Source: Acidobacteriota bacterium (GTDB lineage: Bacteria > Acidobacteriota > Terriglobia > Acidiferrales > UBA7541). From it: 5,487 bases of DNA. Shown in pieces: positions 1-5,487 of this stretch (its first letter is position 1; each line of letters opens with the position of its first letter). The stretch is from the NCBI GenBank assembly GCA_003161495.1, contig PMOP01000227.1, forward strand, positions 1-5,487, given 5' to 3'. The position numbers and the translations under genes were made by a program. The notes under the pieces were generated by a model, which ran no database searches, had not been told where the DNA came from, and saw only the letters and a list, made by a program, of their open reading frames with translations.

Positions 1-1538
1 TTCCCGGGCGAAGCAAACCACATCCTGCCTTTTGGATCGTTGTTGAGTTCCCTCATTCCGTTGCCCACGGCTGGAGCGGGATATTCCGTTATTTTTCCAG
101 TGGCGGGATCCAAGCGCCCGACCGTGTCCATGATTCCGGAGGCGTACCAGACCTGGTTGGTCGTATCGATTCCGATGGGATACGGCGACGGCTGCTCGCC
201 GGGAAGCTGATACTCCTTGAAGGCGCCCGTCTCCGTGTCCAGGCGAACGATCTGTCCGCGATCGTACTGCGCGAGCCAGCCGATTCCGTTGGCATCAACT
301 TGAAAGCGGCGCCGCGATCCGGGCTGCGGCGGCGGAGTCCATGTGGTGACTTTTTCCGTTTTGTAATCCACCTTGAAAATTCTTCCCTGTCCGCCAACTT
401 CGTCAAACCAGATGTTGCCCGCCCTGTCGAGATTCGCACCGTACGTGTTGGGCGCGTCTTTCACTTCCGCGTAAACTCCCGTCTTTGGATCGAATCGATA
501 GGAGAATGGGCTGCCGGAAATCCAAAGAATCCCTTTCGGATCTTCGCGCACTGTGTTCATTGACTTGCCCGGCCCCTTGTACTTGGTTTGCTTGCCGGTT
601 TTGACGTCGACTTTCACGAGCGTTCCGCCCTCTTCGATGACCCACGCGGAAACTCCGTCGCGCGTCATCTGCACGGAGCGCGTGCCCACTCGCGGCGATT
701 GGCTCTCCCACAAATATTCTTGCAGCTCGCCCGTTTCCGGATTCAATCTGCCAACGCCATTCACTGTCCCGAAATAAGGGCACCAGACGTTGCCGTCTTT
801 ATCCGGATTCGCGTCCCAGGTCATGCGGCCCGGCGGCATTTCGTACAGGACGTAGACAATCTTGAGCGCGTCGTCGCTGAACTGTTTCATCCAATCCACA
901 TAGCCGGGAAGATCGGCCGGAGATTCCGGAAGCGCACCCGGCCCCGTGCCGAAAATTTTGCTGGCATAGGCCGCGAGTTCGTTCACGTCCTGATCGTTCT
1001 TAATCACGCTGTAGACAACGCCGCCGCCGATTCTGGTCGACATCTGGTCCTTGAGGACCTCGCGCCATCCGCTTTCGTCCCGCCGTACGTTGATGAACTG
1101 CTGAAATCCGTGGCAGCTCGAACCGCAATGCGCGAACTTATCTTTGCCGGGGCCGTCCGGAAACAAATCGATGCCCTGAATGATCGGAATTTCGTCCCAG
1201 TGCACCATCTGCTTTTGCATGGTCCAATCAAAAGTCGCGTTCTGGTTCGCGGCGAGGACAATTCCGCTTTTCGGATCGGACCGGTACCCCACGGATTTTG
1301 CCAGCACTTGATAATCGCCCGCGGGCAGATTCTCCACGCGGTATTTCCCGTCGTTGCCTGAAAGCACGATGACTGTCACGCGCGTCTTCGCATTGCGAGC
1401 CTGCACAAACGCGGCGCGAAATGGCGCGCCGTCGGGCCCGGTGACCTTGCCCGTGATGGTCGCCCCGAATGCCATCGAGGAAAGGAAACTAACGGCGATC
1501 ACCAAACCCAGGAACTTAAGAATTCTCAGCGGTTGCAT
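1..1538 (-). CDS. Secreted carboxypeptidase-regulatory-like / cytochrome-c-like / Vgb-type beta-propeller protein, 3' end off the window
   Basis: The frame from the ATG at 1538 stays open for 512 codons to the left edge, so the C-terminus is missing. Residues 1-25 form a signal peptide (Arg5/Lys8, hydrophobic core, likely cut after Ala-Phe-Gly25). Residues 26 to about 105 resemble a carboxypeptidase-regulatory-like beta-sandwich (ITGKVTGPDG, then NDGKYRVENLPAGDY). Residues 118-200 resemble a small cytochrome c: CGSSCH at 138-143 followed by a Trp-containing helix and Met166, a candidate distal ligand. The two cysteines are three residues apart, not two. From about 250 there are repeats beginning at Trp252, 299, 339, 377, 421, 464 and 507, each ending in a D-x-x-TG-like turn, as in virginiamycin B lyase-type (Vgb) propellers. 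The visible propeller has no histidine, while Vgb catalysis uses one, so lyase activity is not supported. A periplasmic redox or binding role is inference; the substrate is unknown. A GGAGGAA Shine-Dalgarno supports the start. Confidence 0.88.
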   Translation of the reverse strand, partial: MQPLRILKFLGLVIAVSFLSSMAFGATITGKVTGPDGAPFRAAFVQARNAKTRVTVIVLSGNDGKYRVENLPAGDYQVLAKSVGYRSDPKSGIVLAANQNATFDWTMQKQMVHWDEIPIIQGIDLFPDGPGKDKFAHCGSSCHGFQQFINVRRDESGWREVLKDQMSTRIGGGVVYSVIKNDQDVNELAAYASKIFGTGPGALPESPADLPGYVDWMKQFSDDALKIVYVLYEMPPGRMTWDANPDKDGNVWCPYFGTVNGVGRLNPETGELQEYLWESQSPRVGTRSVQMTRDGVSAWVIEEGGTLVKVDVKTGKQTKYKGPGKSMNTVREDPKGILWISGSPFSYRFDPKTGVYAEVKDAPNTYGANLDRAGNIWFDEVGGQGRIFKVDYKTEKVTTWTPPPQPGSRRRFQVDANGIGWLAQYDRGQIVRLDTETGAFKEYQLPGEQPSPYPIGIDTTNQVWYASGIMDTVGRLDPATGKITEYPAPAVGNGMRELNNDPKGRMWFASPG

Positions 1539-1542
1539 TATT

Positions 1543-1547
1543 CCTCC
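1543..1547 (-). promoter_or_regulatory. Shine-Dalgarno site of the propeller-protein gene
   Basis: On the minus strand GGAGG, extended to GGAGGAA, lies 4 nt before the ATG at 1538. It fixes the start of a gene whose stop is outside the window, and the predicted protein begins directly with a good signal peptide. A second ATG at 1549, just upstream of the site, is out of frame. Confidence 0.7.
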
Positions 1548-1726
1548 ATGCGACGAGCGATTGACGCCGCTCAATCCGCGAACAAGAACGCCCACTATAA
1601 AGCGCGGAAGCTTTGCCCGCGGAAACGGGCTCCATCGGTTCAACGCGCCATTCAGCGTTTGCCGGGTCGCATTGCCGCCGAGGCTATCAAAGAGATGGAT
1701 CGGCTGTCTATGGAGATCTGCGAACA

Positions 1727-1740
1727 GTGACCCAGGTCAC
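1727..1740. promoter_or_regulatory. CRP/FNR-family-like operator palindrome
   Basis: GTGACC-CA-GGTCAC is a 6-2-6 inverted repeat with perfect arms. With one flanking base on each side it reads AGTGA-N6-TCACA, which matches the CRP consensus TGTGA-N6-TCACA at 9 of 10 fixed positions. Its centre (1733.5) lies about 106 nt before the start codon at 1840, on the side facing the zinc-finger gene. CRP/FNR-type regulators bind such sites as dimers. Which regulator acts here, if any, cannot be told, since none is encoded in the window. Confidence 0.45.
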
Positions 1741-1762
1741 ATCTTTTGTCGGAAGAACACGT

Positions 1763-1768
1763 TACAAA
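1763..1768 (+). promoter_or_regulatory. Possible -10 element of a class II activator-dependent promoter
   Basis: TACAAA matches the sigma70 -10 consensus TATAAT at 4 of 6 positions. A start of transcription about 7 nt downstream, near 1775, would place the centre of the palindrome at 1727-1740 close to -41.5, the classic class II CRP position where the activator overlaps the -35 region. No good -35 hexamer is present, as expected for such promoters. The leader would be about 65 nt. The spacing argument is mine and the -10 match alone is weak. Confidence 0.3.
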
Positions 1769-1825
1769 AGTGTCGTCGACGGACGAGGGGACGGACATTC
1801 TGGAAGTGAAGTATATGTAGATTTT

Positions 1826-1833
1826 GGAGGTGA
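1826..1833 (+). promoter_or_regulatory. Strong Shine-Dalgarno site of the zinc-finger gene
   Basis: GGAGGTGA is a full-length match to the anti-Shine-Dalgarno sequence, with GGAGG ending 9 nt before the ATG at 1840. It is the strongest ribosome binding site in the window and is the main reason to treat this short frame as a real gene and to choose this start. Confidence 0.75.
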
Positions 1834-1839
1834 ACAAAC

Positions 1840-2160
1840 ATGGCACAACCACAAGAAGCGCGAATCGCCTGTAGACAGTGCAACAGTTTCTACGCTTCGG
1901 AAAGTGAATTGTGGGAACACGAGCAAGAGGCACATCGCAGGTCTGTTCCAGAACAAAGTACATTCCGGCATGGCGGCACACAACATGGAGTCGAGGAGAA
2001 TCGGCACGGTACATCAAAGGAAGGTTGGGCAAATCTTTCTGTACATTTGAGGAATCATGTCCAAGTCCAATTCAAGCCGGAAGAATTGAACGCCATTGAC
2101 CGATTCATACTGCTGGCGAGTCAAAGCACAGTTTTCGAAGAAGTGTGCCGACGGATGTAA
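1840..2160 (+). CDS. Small C2H2 zinc-finger protein (106 aa)
   Basis: Residues 11-32 fit the classical C2H2 pattern exactly: Cys11-x2-Cys14-x3-Tyr18-x5-Leu24-x2-His27-x4-His32, including the two hydrophobic core positions. This is the TFIIIA-like spacing common in eukaryotes and unlike the longer His-His spacing of Ros/MucR regulators. The recognition-helix positions (-1, 2, 3, 6 by standard numbering) would be Ser20, Ser22, Glu23 and Glu26, and the helix is strongly acidic, which argues against ordinary DNA major-groove reading. A His-rich middle (about 43-58) leads to a likely helical C-terminal half from Trp63, with an HLRNH stretch but no second cysteine pair. There is no signal peptide, so it is probably cytoplasmic. 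GC is about 49% (hand count, 1861-2160), below its neighbours. The strong ribosome binding site and upstream operator-like palindrome support expression. I do not recognise the protein; a nucleic-acid or protein-binding regulator is inference. Confidence 0.75.
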   Translation: MAQPQEARIACRQCNSFYASESELWEHEQEAHRRSVPEQSTFRHGGTQHGVEENRHGTSKEGWANLSVHLRNHVQVQFKPEELNAIDRFILLASQSTVFEEVCRRM

Positions 2161-2203
2161 CTCACCAATTTGGTTGAATGAATACCACTGCGGGCTGGTC
2201 ACG

Positions 2204-3451
2204 TCATGGATCGTGGTAGGGGTCCTTCAGAAGGCGTCTTGCCTCACGCACTTCCACAGGATCGTCTCCCGTAGCAATAACCTCTTGATACTTCCTCACT
2301 GCGGAATCGCGATCCTGCAATAAATCGTACATTTGTCCTGCCATTAGTTTTGTTCTCGTTGCCTGTTCACGATCCGCCGCAGGCATCTGAGCAACCGACT
2401 CAAACGCGTTCGCCGCGGCGCGATAATTTCTCTGGTCTCGAAAAGTCTGCCCGAGAGCGATTGCCGCTCTTTCCATGCGCGCCTGAGGAAATGTGCCCCG
2501 CTGTCCCAGCGCAAGAAGGTCGTGGTACGCCACGATCGCTTCGGGAATCCTGCCGCTGGCCCGGAGCATGTTGGCTTCTGAAAGGCCGAAATGAAAATTG
2601 TGGGGGTAGGCGCGGTAGAGTTCGTGCACCAGCGAGAGCCCCTCAGGATACTGATGCTCTCGCGCCAGGAAAAGAGAGAGAGCGGTTTTGGCGTCGACGC
2701 TTGTTTCGCCGCCGGCATTGGCCGCTTCGCGAATGCTCTCGATGCCTTCGGCTTTGCTGCCCTTGATGGCGAGCATGAAGGCCACAACTCTCTCGTAGAA
2801 CGGCAAGACCGCCACAATGTAGTTGTAAACTCCGACTACCACTTTCGCGTCGCTGTAGTTTGGCGCCAACTCCAGCACGCGCTTGTGATCGTTATACGCG
2901 CCGAGCGCATCTCGAAACGCGGAATACCACGACTTCTCGATCAAGCCTTCGTTGATAGCGGAAAGGGAACGTGTAACCCCGCGAGCATAAAGCGCGTCGA
3001 CATCGTCGGGCTTCGTTTTCAATCGCTCTTCGGAAAGCTGGAAAGCCTGCTTCGTGAGTTCTTGAATGCGCATGCGGACATTGCCGTCGACGAGCATTCG
3101 TTTCGCGCGCAGAAAATCCGTGCCGAGGTAGAGTTCCGCATTGAGCGCGCCTTCGCGGTCAATTTCTCGAACCAGGACGACTTCCAGCAAATGATTCACC
3201 GCAAAGGGATCGTCTGGATGCGCCTTCAAGGATTTCTCAAAACCCTGTATGGCGGCGTCATAGTCGCTGTTATAGAAACGATCGAAAGCTTCGCGGGTAG
3301 GTTCATCGTCCGGGCGGAATTTCAGCGGTAGGGCGGACTGAGCGGATTCCCCAAGGGGAACACTTTTTGCGATTAAGAAAAAAGGCGAGAGCGAACAAAG
3401 GATAATTATGGCGCTGATTTTCTGCATTCGCGAAAAGTGCTTAATTTGCAT
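2204..3451 (-). CDS. Exported tetratricopeptide-repeat (TPR) protein
   Basis: A 415-aa protein with a signal sequence (Lys11, hydrophobic stretch 12-27, likely cut after Ala-Lys-Ser30; Cys19 does not sit in a good lipobox). The rest is helical repeats with TPR spacing: a clear unit at about 52-86 (YDAAIQGFEKSLKAHPDD), further units around 152-200, 252-285, 286-318, 326-355 and 367-394. The block 204-262, with YNYIVAVLPFYERVV followed by an AIKGSKAEGIESIREAA segment, resembles bacterial TPR proteins distantly like the IML2/TTC39 pattern; this is a recollection, not a search. TPR arrays are protein-binding scaffolds, so a periplasmic scaffolding role is inferred and the partner is unknown. ATGs at 3451 and 3427 (Met9) both give a working signal peptide and neither has a Shine-Dalgarno, so the start is unsettled. 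The 3' end faces the zinc-finger gene across a 43-nt gap. Confidence 0.92.
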   Translation of the reverse strand: MQIKHFSRMQKISAIIILCSLSPFFLIAKSVPLGESAQSALPLKFRPDDEPTREAFDRFYNSDYDAAIQGFEKSLKAHPDDPFAVNHLLEVVLVREIDREGALNAELYLGTDFLRAKRMLVDGNVRMRIQELTKQAFQLSEERLKTKPDDVDALYARGVTRSLSAINEGLIEKSWYSAFRDALGAYNDHKRVLELAPNYSDAKVVVGVYNYIVAVLPFYERVVAFMLAIKGSKAEGIESIREAANAGGETSVDAKTALSLFLAREHQYPEGLSLVHELYRAYPHNFHFGLSEANMLRASGRIPEAIVAYHDLLALGQRGTFPQARMERAAIALGQTFRDQRNYRAAANAFESVAQMPAADREQATRTKLMAGQMYDLLQDRDSAVRKYQEVIATGDDPVEVREARRLLKDPYHDP

Positions 3452-3683
3452 GGGGTGAGCCGCAGCCGATTTAGTTTACCTGACCGAAGGAAGTAATGTT
3501 GATCTCAGAAGATCGCGGCCGTATCCAACCCGCAAATTGTTTGCAGAGGTGGCCGGCTGTATAATGTGCAACGCTTCAAAAATGAATTGCTCAATCCGGG
3601 CAAGTCTGGCCGCTATACCGGGTACACGCGTGCCATTGGCGAAATTCCGAGCGCCGCGCTCGAACCAGCATGGGGGAATACGT
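3452..3683. other. Divergent intergenic region between the TPR and DinB genes
   Basis: This 232-nt gap separates divergent genes. It contains the sigma70-like promoter at 3537-3565 reading toward the DinB gene, leaving a leader of about 110 nt in which I see no strong structure or known riboswitch. A short inverted repeat, GATCT-CAGA-AGATC, lies at 3501-3514. No convincing promoter for the TPR gene is visible; a minus-strand TAAACT close to its start has no matching -35. Confidence 0.5.
3537..3565 (+). promoter_or_regulatory. Sigma70-type promoter for the DinB-like gene
   Basis: A perfect TATAAT at 3560-3565 is preceded by TTGTTT at 3537-3542 with the ideal 17-nt spacer. The -35 matches only 3 of 6 positions (the TTG). 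Transcription would begin near 3572, about 112 nt before the start codon at 3684. The element lies inside the N-terminal extension that a longer reading of the gene (from 3537) would need, so it also argues for the downstream start. Confidence 0.55.
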
Positions 3684-4244
3684 ATGCCGAAGATCGTTTT
3701 CAATGTGCTTCTAGGTTTCTTGCTGGCAATTCCCCTGGGGGCGCAGACCGGCCAGCAGCCTCCGCCGAAAGATCTCTCCGCATGGCTTCGAAATTCCTAC
3801 GCCATGAACCGAAAATACCTTGCACGCACCGCGGAAAAAATGCCCGAGGACCTGTACGGCATGCGTCCCGGCGCCCAGCCGGACGTGCGGACGTTCGGGC
3901 AATTGATCGGGCACCTGGCCAACTTCAATTATCGCTGGTGCTCGGACGCAAAGGCCGAAAAAAATCCGATGGAAGAAACGGATTTTGAAAAACTCACCGC
4001 GAAAGCTGATCTCGTAAAAGCTCTGAACGGCGCTTTAACTTACTGCGACGGCGCGTATGCCATGCTCACGGATGCCAATTCGATGGACATGGTCCAGGGC
4101 ACGAGGGACGATGGCACGAAGGTTCCGGTCTTGCGAGTGAGCCGGTTCATCTCGAATCTCGCGCACAACAACGAGCACTACGGCAACCTCGTCACCTACA
4201 TGCGGATCAAGAGCATCGTCCCGCCTTCTTCCGAGCCGCGCTGA
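3684..4244 (+). CDS. Exported DinB-like metal-binding four-helix-bundle protein
   Basis: A 186-aa protein. Residues 1-20 are a signal peptide (Lys3, core VFNVLLGFLLAIPLGA, likely cut before Gln21). The mature part fits the DinB/YfiT-like fold: His77 in GQLIGHLANFN and His161/His165 in AHNNEHYGNL provide the usual metal triad, one His in helix 2 and an HxxxH near the C-terminal helix. Known members of this superfamily are mostly cytoplasmic, and some are thiol-dependent transferases; an exported copy suggests a periplasmic or cell-surface role, substrate unknown. I chose the ATG at 3684 because GGGGGA (3672-3677) lies 6 nt upstream and the signal peptide starts there. The frame stays open back to 3537, but that extension overlaps the promoter and does not look like protein. 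The amidohydrolase gene follows 94 nt downstream on the same strand, so partial co-transcription is possible. Confidence 0.92.
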   Translation: MPKIVFNVLLGFLLAIPLGAQTGQQPPPKDLSAWLRNSYAMNRKYLARTAEKMPEDLYGMRPGAQPDVRTFGQLIGHLANFNYRWCSDAKAEKNPMEETDFEKLTAKADLVKALNGALTYCDGAYAMLTDANSMDMVQGTRDDGTKVPVLRVSRFISNLAHNNEHYGNLVTYMRIKSIVPPSSEPR

Positions 4245-4260
4245 TTGCCGGCGTAATCCG

Positions 4261-4290
4261 CTGACAGGCGTCCCAAAAACGTGCTATCGT
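4261..4290 (+). promoter_or_regulatory. Possible promoter for the amidohydrolase gene
   Basis: CTGACA (4261-4266; 5 of 6 matches to TTGACA) and TATCGT (4285-4290; 4 of 6 to TATAAT) are separated by 18 nt. The predicted transcript would start near 4297, about 42 nt before the start codon. It would let this gene be expressed apart from the upstream DinB gene. No terminator is seen in the 94-nt gap, so read-through from the DinB promoter is also possible. Confidence 0.35.
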
Positions 4291-4338
4291 GCGCCGCGAC
4301 GCAGCTGGACAGGACATTTTTCGCAGGGAGGATCGAGC

Positions 4339-5454
4339 ATGGGGAACCGTAGTACGGGAAACTTAATATCGCCGGCGGATTTTCGCGACTTGATGAGCAA
4401 TCCATTTGACTCCGGCGCTTCGCGGAGAAAATTCCTAAAGACTTTGGCGATGGCGGGAACAACCGCGGCTCTTTCCAGCGGCGGACTTTTCGCCCAGGCG
4501 ATTTCTCCGTCCGTCCGCCCGCTGGCAGGCCGCGTGGACATGCATCACCACATCTTTCCTCCGTTTTACGTCAAGGCCATGGAAGAACAAATGCGCGCCG
4601 GCGGCTTCAATCCCCGGCCTTGGACTCCCGCCGTATCCATTGAGATGATGGACAAACACGGAATCGCCACAGCCTTTTTTTCTCCCGTCCAGCGCCTGGT
4701 CATGGATTCGACGAGCGATCTCAGCGAAAAAGCGCGCAGCCTGGCCAGACAGCACAATGAATATGGAGCTCAATTACTCAAAGATTATCCCGGGCGCTTC
4801 GGCCATTTCGCCACGCTGCCGCTGCCCGATACCGATGGAAGCTTGAAAGAAGTCGCCTACTCGCTGGACACGCTGAAGGCGGACGGCATCGCCCTATGGA
4901 CCAGCTATATGGATAAGTGGCTTGGCGATCCGTCTTTCTTCCCGGTTTATGAAGAATTAAATCGCCGGAATGTTGTCGTTTTTGTGCATCCCGCGCGCGC
5001 AACGTGCTGCCGCAATCTTCCGGGACAATCCGGCATCATCGAATATGATATCGACACGGCCCGCGCCATCGACAGCCTGCTCTGGAACGGCACGACCTCG
5101 AAGTTTCCGAATATTCGTTTCATCTTTGCGCACTCCGGCGGAGCGTTTCCCGCGCTCGCCGCGCGCATTGTCGACGATTATCCAAAAAACCGCGCCGACA
5201 AAATTCCGAATGGCGTGGAGTACGAAATCAAGAAACTTTATTTTGACACGGCGCACGCGGGATGGGCTCCGGCGCTCGATTCCTTGAAGGACGTCGTTCC
5301 GATCACGCAAATTCTGTACGGAAGCGACGCCCCCATTCGAAATTACGAGCTCACCGATAATGGCCTGGTAACCTACGCCGGTTTTTCGGAGAACGACTGG
5401 AAGGCCATCAATCGCGGAAATGCCGAACGTTTGTTTCCACGCCTGAAAGCGTAG
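4339..5454 (+). CDS. Tat-exported amidohydrolase (amidohydrolase-2 / ACMSD-like family)
   Basis: A 371-aa protein. A Tat signal, SRRKFLK at 28-34, is followed by a weakly hydrophobic core and a likely cut after Ala-Gln-Ala54. The mature region is a TIM-barrel metal hydrolase of the amidohydrolase-related family: DMHHH at 67-71 gives the HxH metal ligands His69/His71, then His217 (FVHPA), His265 (FAHSGG) and Asp330 (YGSDAP), ending in the GNAERLF motif at 360-366. The family includes ACMSD and resorcylate- or carboxyvanillate-type decarboxylases as well as hydrolases. The single catalytic metal set is complete, so activity is expected, but the substrate cannot be read from sequence. Tat export implies folding with its metal in the cytoplasm before transport, unlike typical cytoplasmic family members. 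GGGAGGA at 4326-4332 supports the ATG at 4339 despite the long 28-residue stretch before the twin arginines; Met19 (4393) lacks a ribosome site. Confidence 0.94.
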   Translation: MGNRSTGNLISPADFRDLMSNPFDSGASRRKFLKTLAMAGTTAALSSGGLFAQAISPSVRPLAGRVDMHHHIFPPFYVKAMEEQMRAGGFNPRPWTPAVSIEMMDKHGIATAFFSPVQRLVMDSTSDLSEKARSLARQHNEYGAQLLKDYPGRFGHFATLPLPDTDGSLKEVAYSLDTLKADGIALWTSYMDKWLGDPSFFPVYEELNRRNVVVFVHPARATCCRNLPGQSGIIEYDIDTARAIDSLLWNGTTSKFPNIRFIFAHSGGAFPALAARIVDDYPKNRADKIPNGVEYEIKKLYFDTAHAGWAPALDSLKDVVPITQILYGSDAPIRNYELTDNGLVTYAGFSENDWKAINRGNAERLFPRLKA

Positions 5455-5464
5455 GTTTTGAGTA

Positions 5465-5486
5465 GCGCAGGCACTCTTGCCTGTGC
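5465..5486. repeat. REP-like or terminator hairpin after the amidohydrolase gene
   Basis: Bases 5465-5473 pair with 5478-5486 in a 9-bp stem (one G-T pair) around the loop CTCT; the core is CAGGCA/TGCCTG. It begins 10 nt after the stop codon at 5452-5454. It could end transcription, but the window stops at the hairpin so a following T-run cannot be judged. The sequence also resembles dispersed intergenic GCAGGC...GCCTG hairpins that I recall from Acidobacteriota and similar genomes, so a REP-like repeat is equally likely. Confidence 0.45.
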
Positions 5487-5487
5487 G

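Larger units (their letters stand above)
1539..1839. other. Divergent intergenic region between the propeller gene and the zinc-finger gene
   Basis: This stretch separates two divergent genes and holds no confident gene. It contains a weak minus-strand -10-like TATAGT (1594-1599) about 56 nt before the propeller start codon with no good -35, and a small GC hairpin (GCCCG at 1615-1619 with CGGGC at 1626-1630). It also holds the 14-bp palindrome at 1727-1740 and a direct repeat of GACGGAC (1778-1784 and 1790-1796, 12 nt apart). A plus-strand frame ending at 1730 looks somewhat protein-like but has no ribosome binding site; it is discussed as a finding. Confidence 0.5.

Noticed and set aside
588..1361. 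257-codon plus-strand open frame
   Set aside because: It lies antisense within the propeller gene, whose minus-strand frame runs unbroken for 512 codons with a signal peptide, recognisable domains and regular Trp repeats. The plus-strand translation shows no recognisable domain and has no ribosome site.
1613..2050. 145-codon plus-strand frame overlapping the zinc-finger gene
   Set aside because: It runs out of frame through the zinc-finger gene, has no ribosome site and no recognisable motif, while the frame from 1840 has a very strong ribosome site and an exact C2H2 pattern.
2164..2174. ACCAATTTGGT palindrome between the convergent genes, considered as a terminator
   Set aside because: Two 5-nt arms around one base cannot fold into a stable hairpin and no T-run follows; the 43-nt convergent gap shows no clear terminator.
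2591..3331. 246-codon plus-strand open frame
   Set aside because: It is antisense to the TPR gene, which has clear TPR repeats and a signal peptide. GC-rich coding DNA often leaves the opposite strand open.
3537..3683. Upstream extension of the DinB-like gene from an ATG at 3537
   Set aside because: The extension would bury the signal peptide, contains the TTGTTT-17-TATAAT promoter, and lacks a ribosome site, whereas the ATG at 3684 has GGGGGA just upstream.
1..5487. CRISPR array, insertion sequence, tRNA/rRNA genes or a defence-type operon
   Set aside because: No regularly spaced direct repeats, transposase-like protein, terminal inverted repeats, or tRNA/rRNA-like segments were seen on either strand, and the five genes do not form a recognisable defence or mobile unit.

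Overview
The window (about 55-58% GC by spot counts) looks like chromosomal DNA from a soil or environmental bacterium, most likely Acidobacteriota. That guess rests on the kinds of genes present: a secreted carboxypeptidase-regulatory/cytochrome/beta-propeller protein, an exported DinB protein, a Tat-exported amidohydrolase and a periplasmic TPR protein. No marker gene confirms the phylum.

Layout. 1-1538 (minus): a long open frame entering from the left edge, 512 codons visible with no stop. It encodes a secreted protein with a carboxypeptidase-regulatory-like domain, a heme-c-like motif with unusual spacing, and Trp-anchored beta-propeller repeats. 1539-1839: divergent intergenic region holding a CRP/FNR-like palindrome. 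1840-2160 (plus): a 106-aa protein with a textbook eukaryote-style C2H2 zinc finger, in DNA of lower GC (about 49%). 2204-3451 (minus): exported TPR protein, convergent with the zinc-finger gene. 3452-3683: divergent promoter region with a clear sigma70-type promoter. 3684-4244 (plus): exported DinB-like protein. 4339-5454 (plus): Tat-exported amidohydrolase-2 family metalloenzyme. 5465-5486: a hairpin at the right edge.

Four of the five genes encode exported proteins, so the region is mainly cell-envelope functions, but no single pathway or complex links them. DinB and amidohydrolase are co-directional with a 94-nt gap and may share transcription. I do not see a convincing new multi-gene system. 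The points most worth a second look are the CX3CH heme-like motif, the bacterial C2H2 finger with an acidic recognition helix, and the CRP/FNR-like box placed at class II spacing upstream of the zinc-finger gene.
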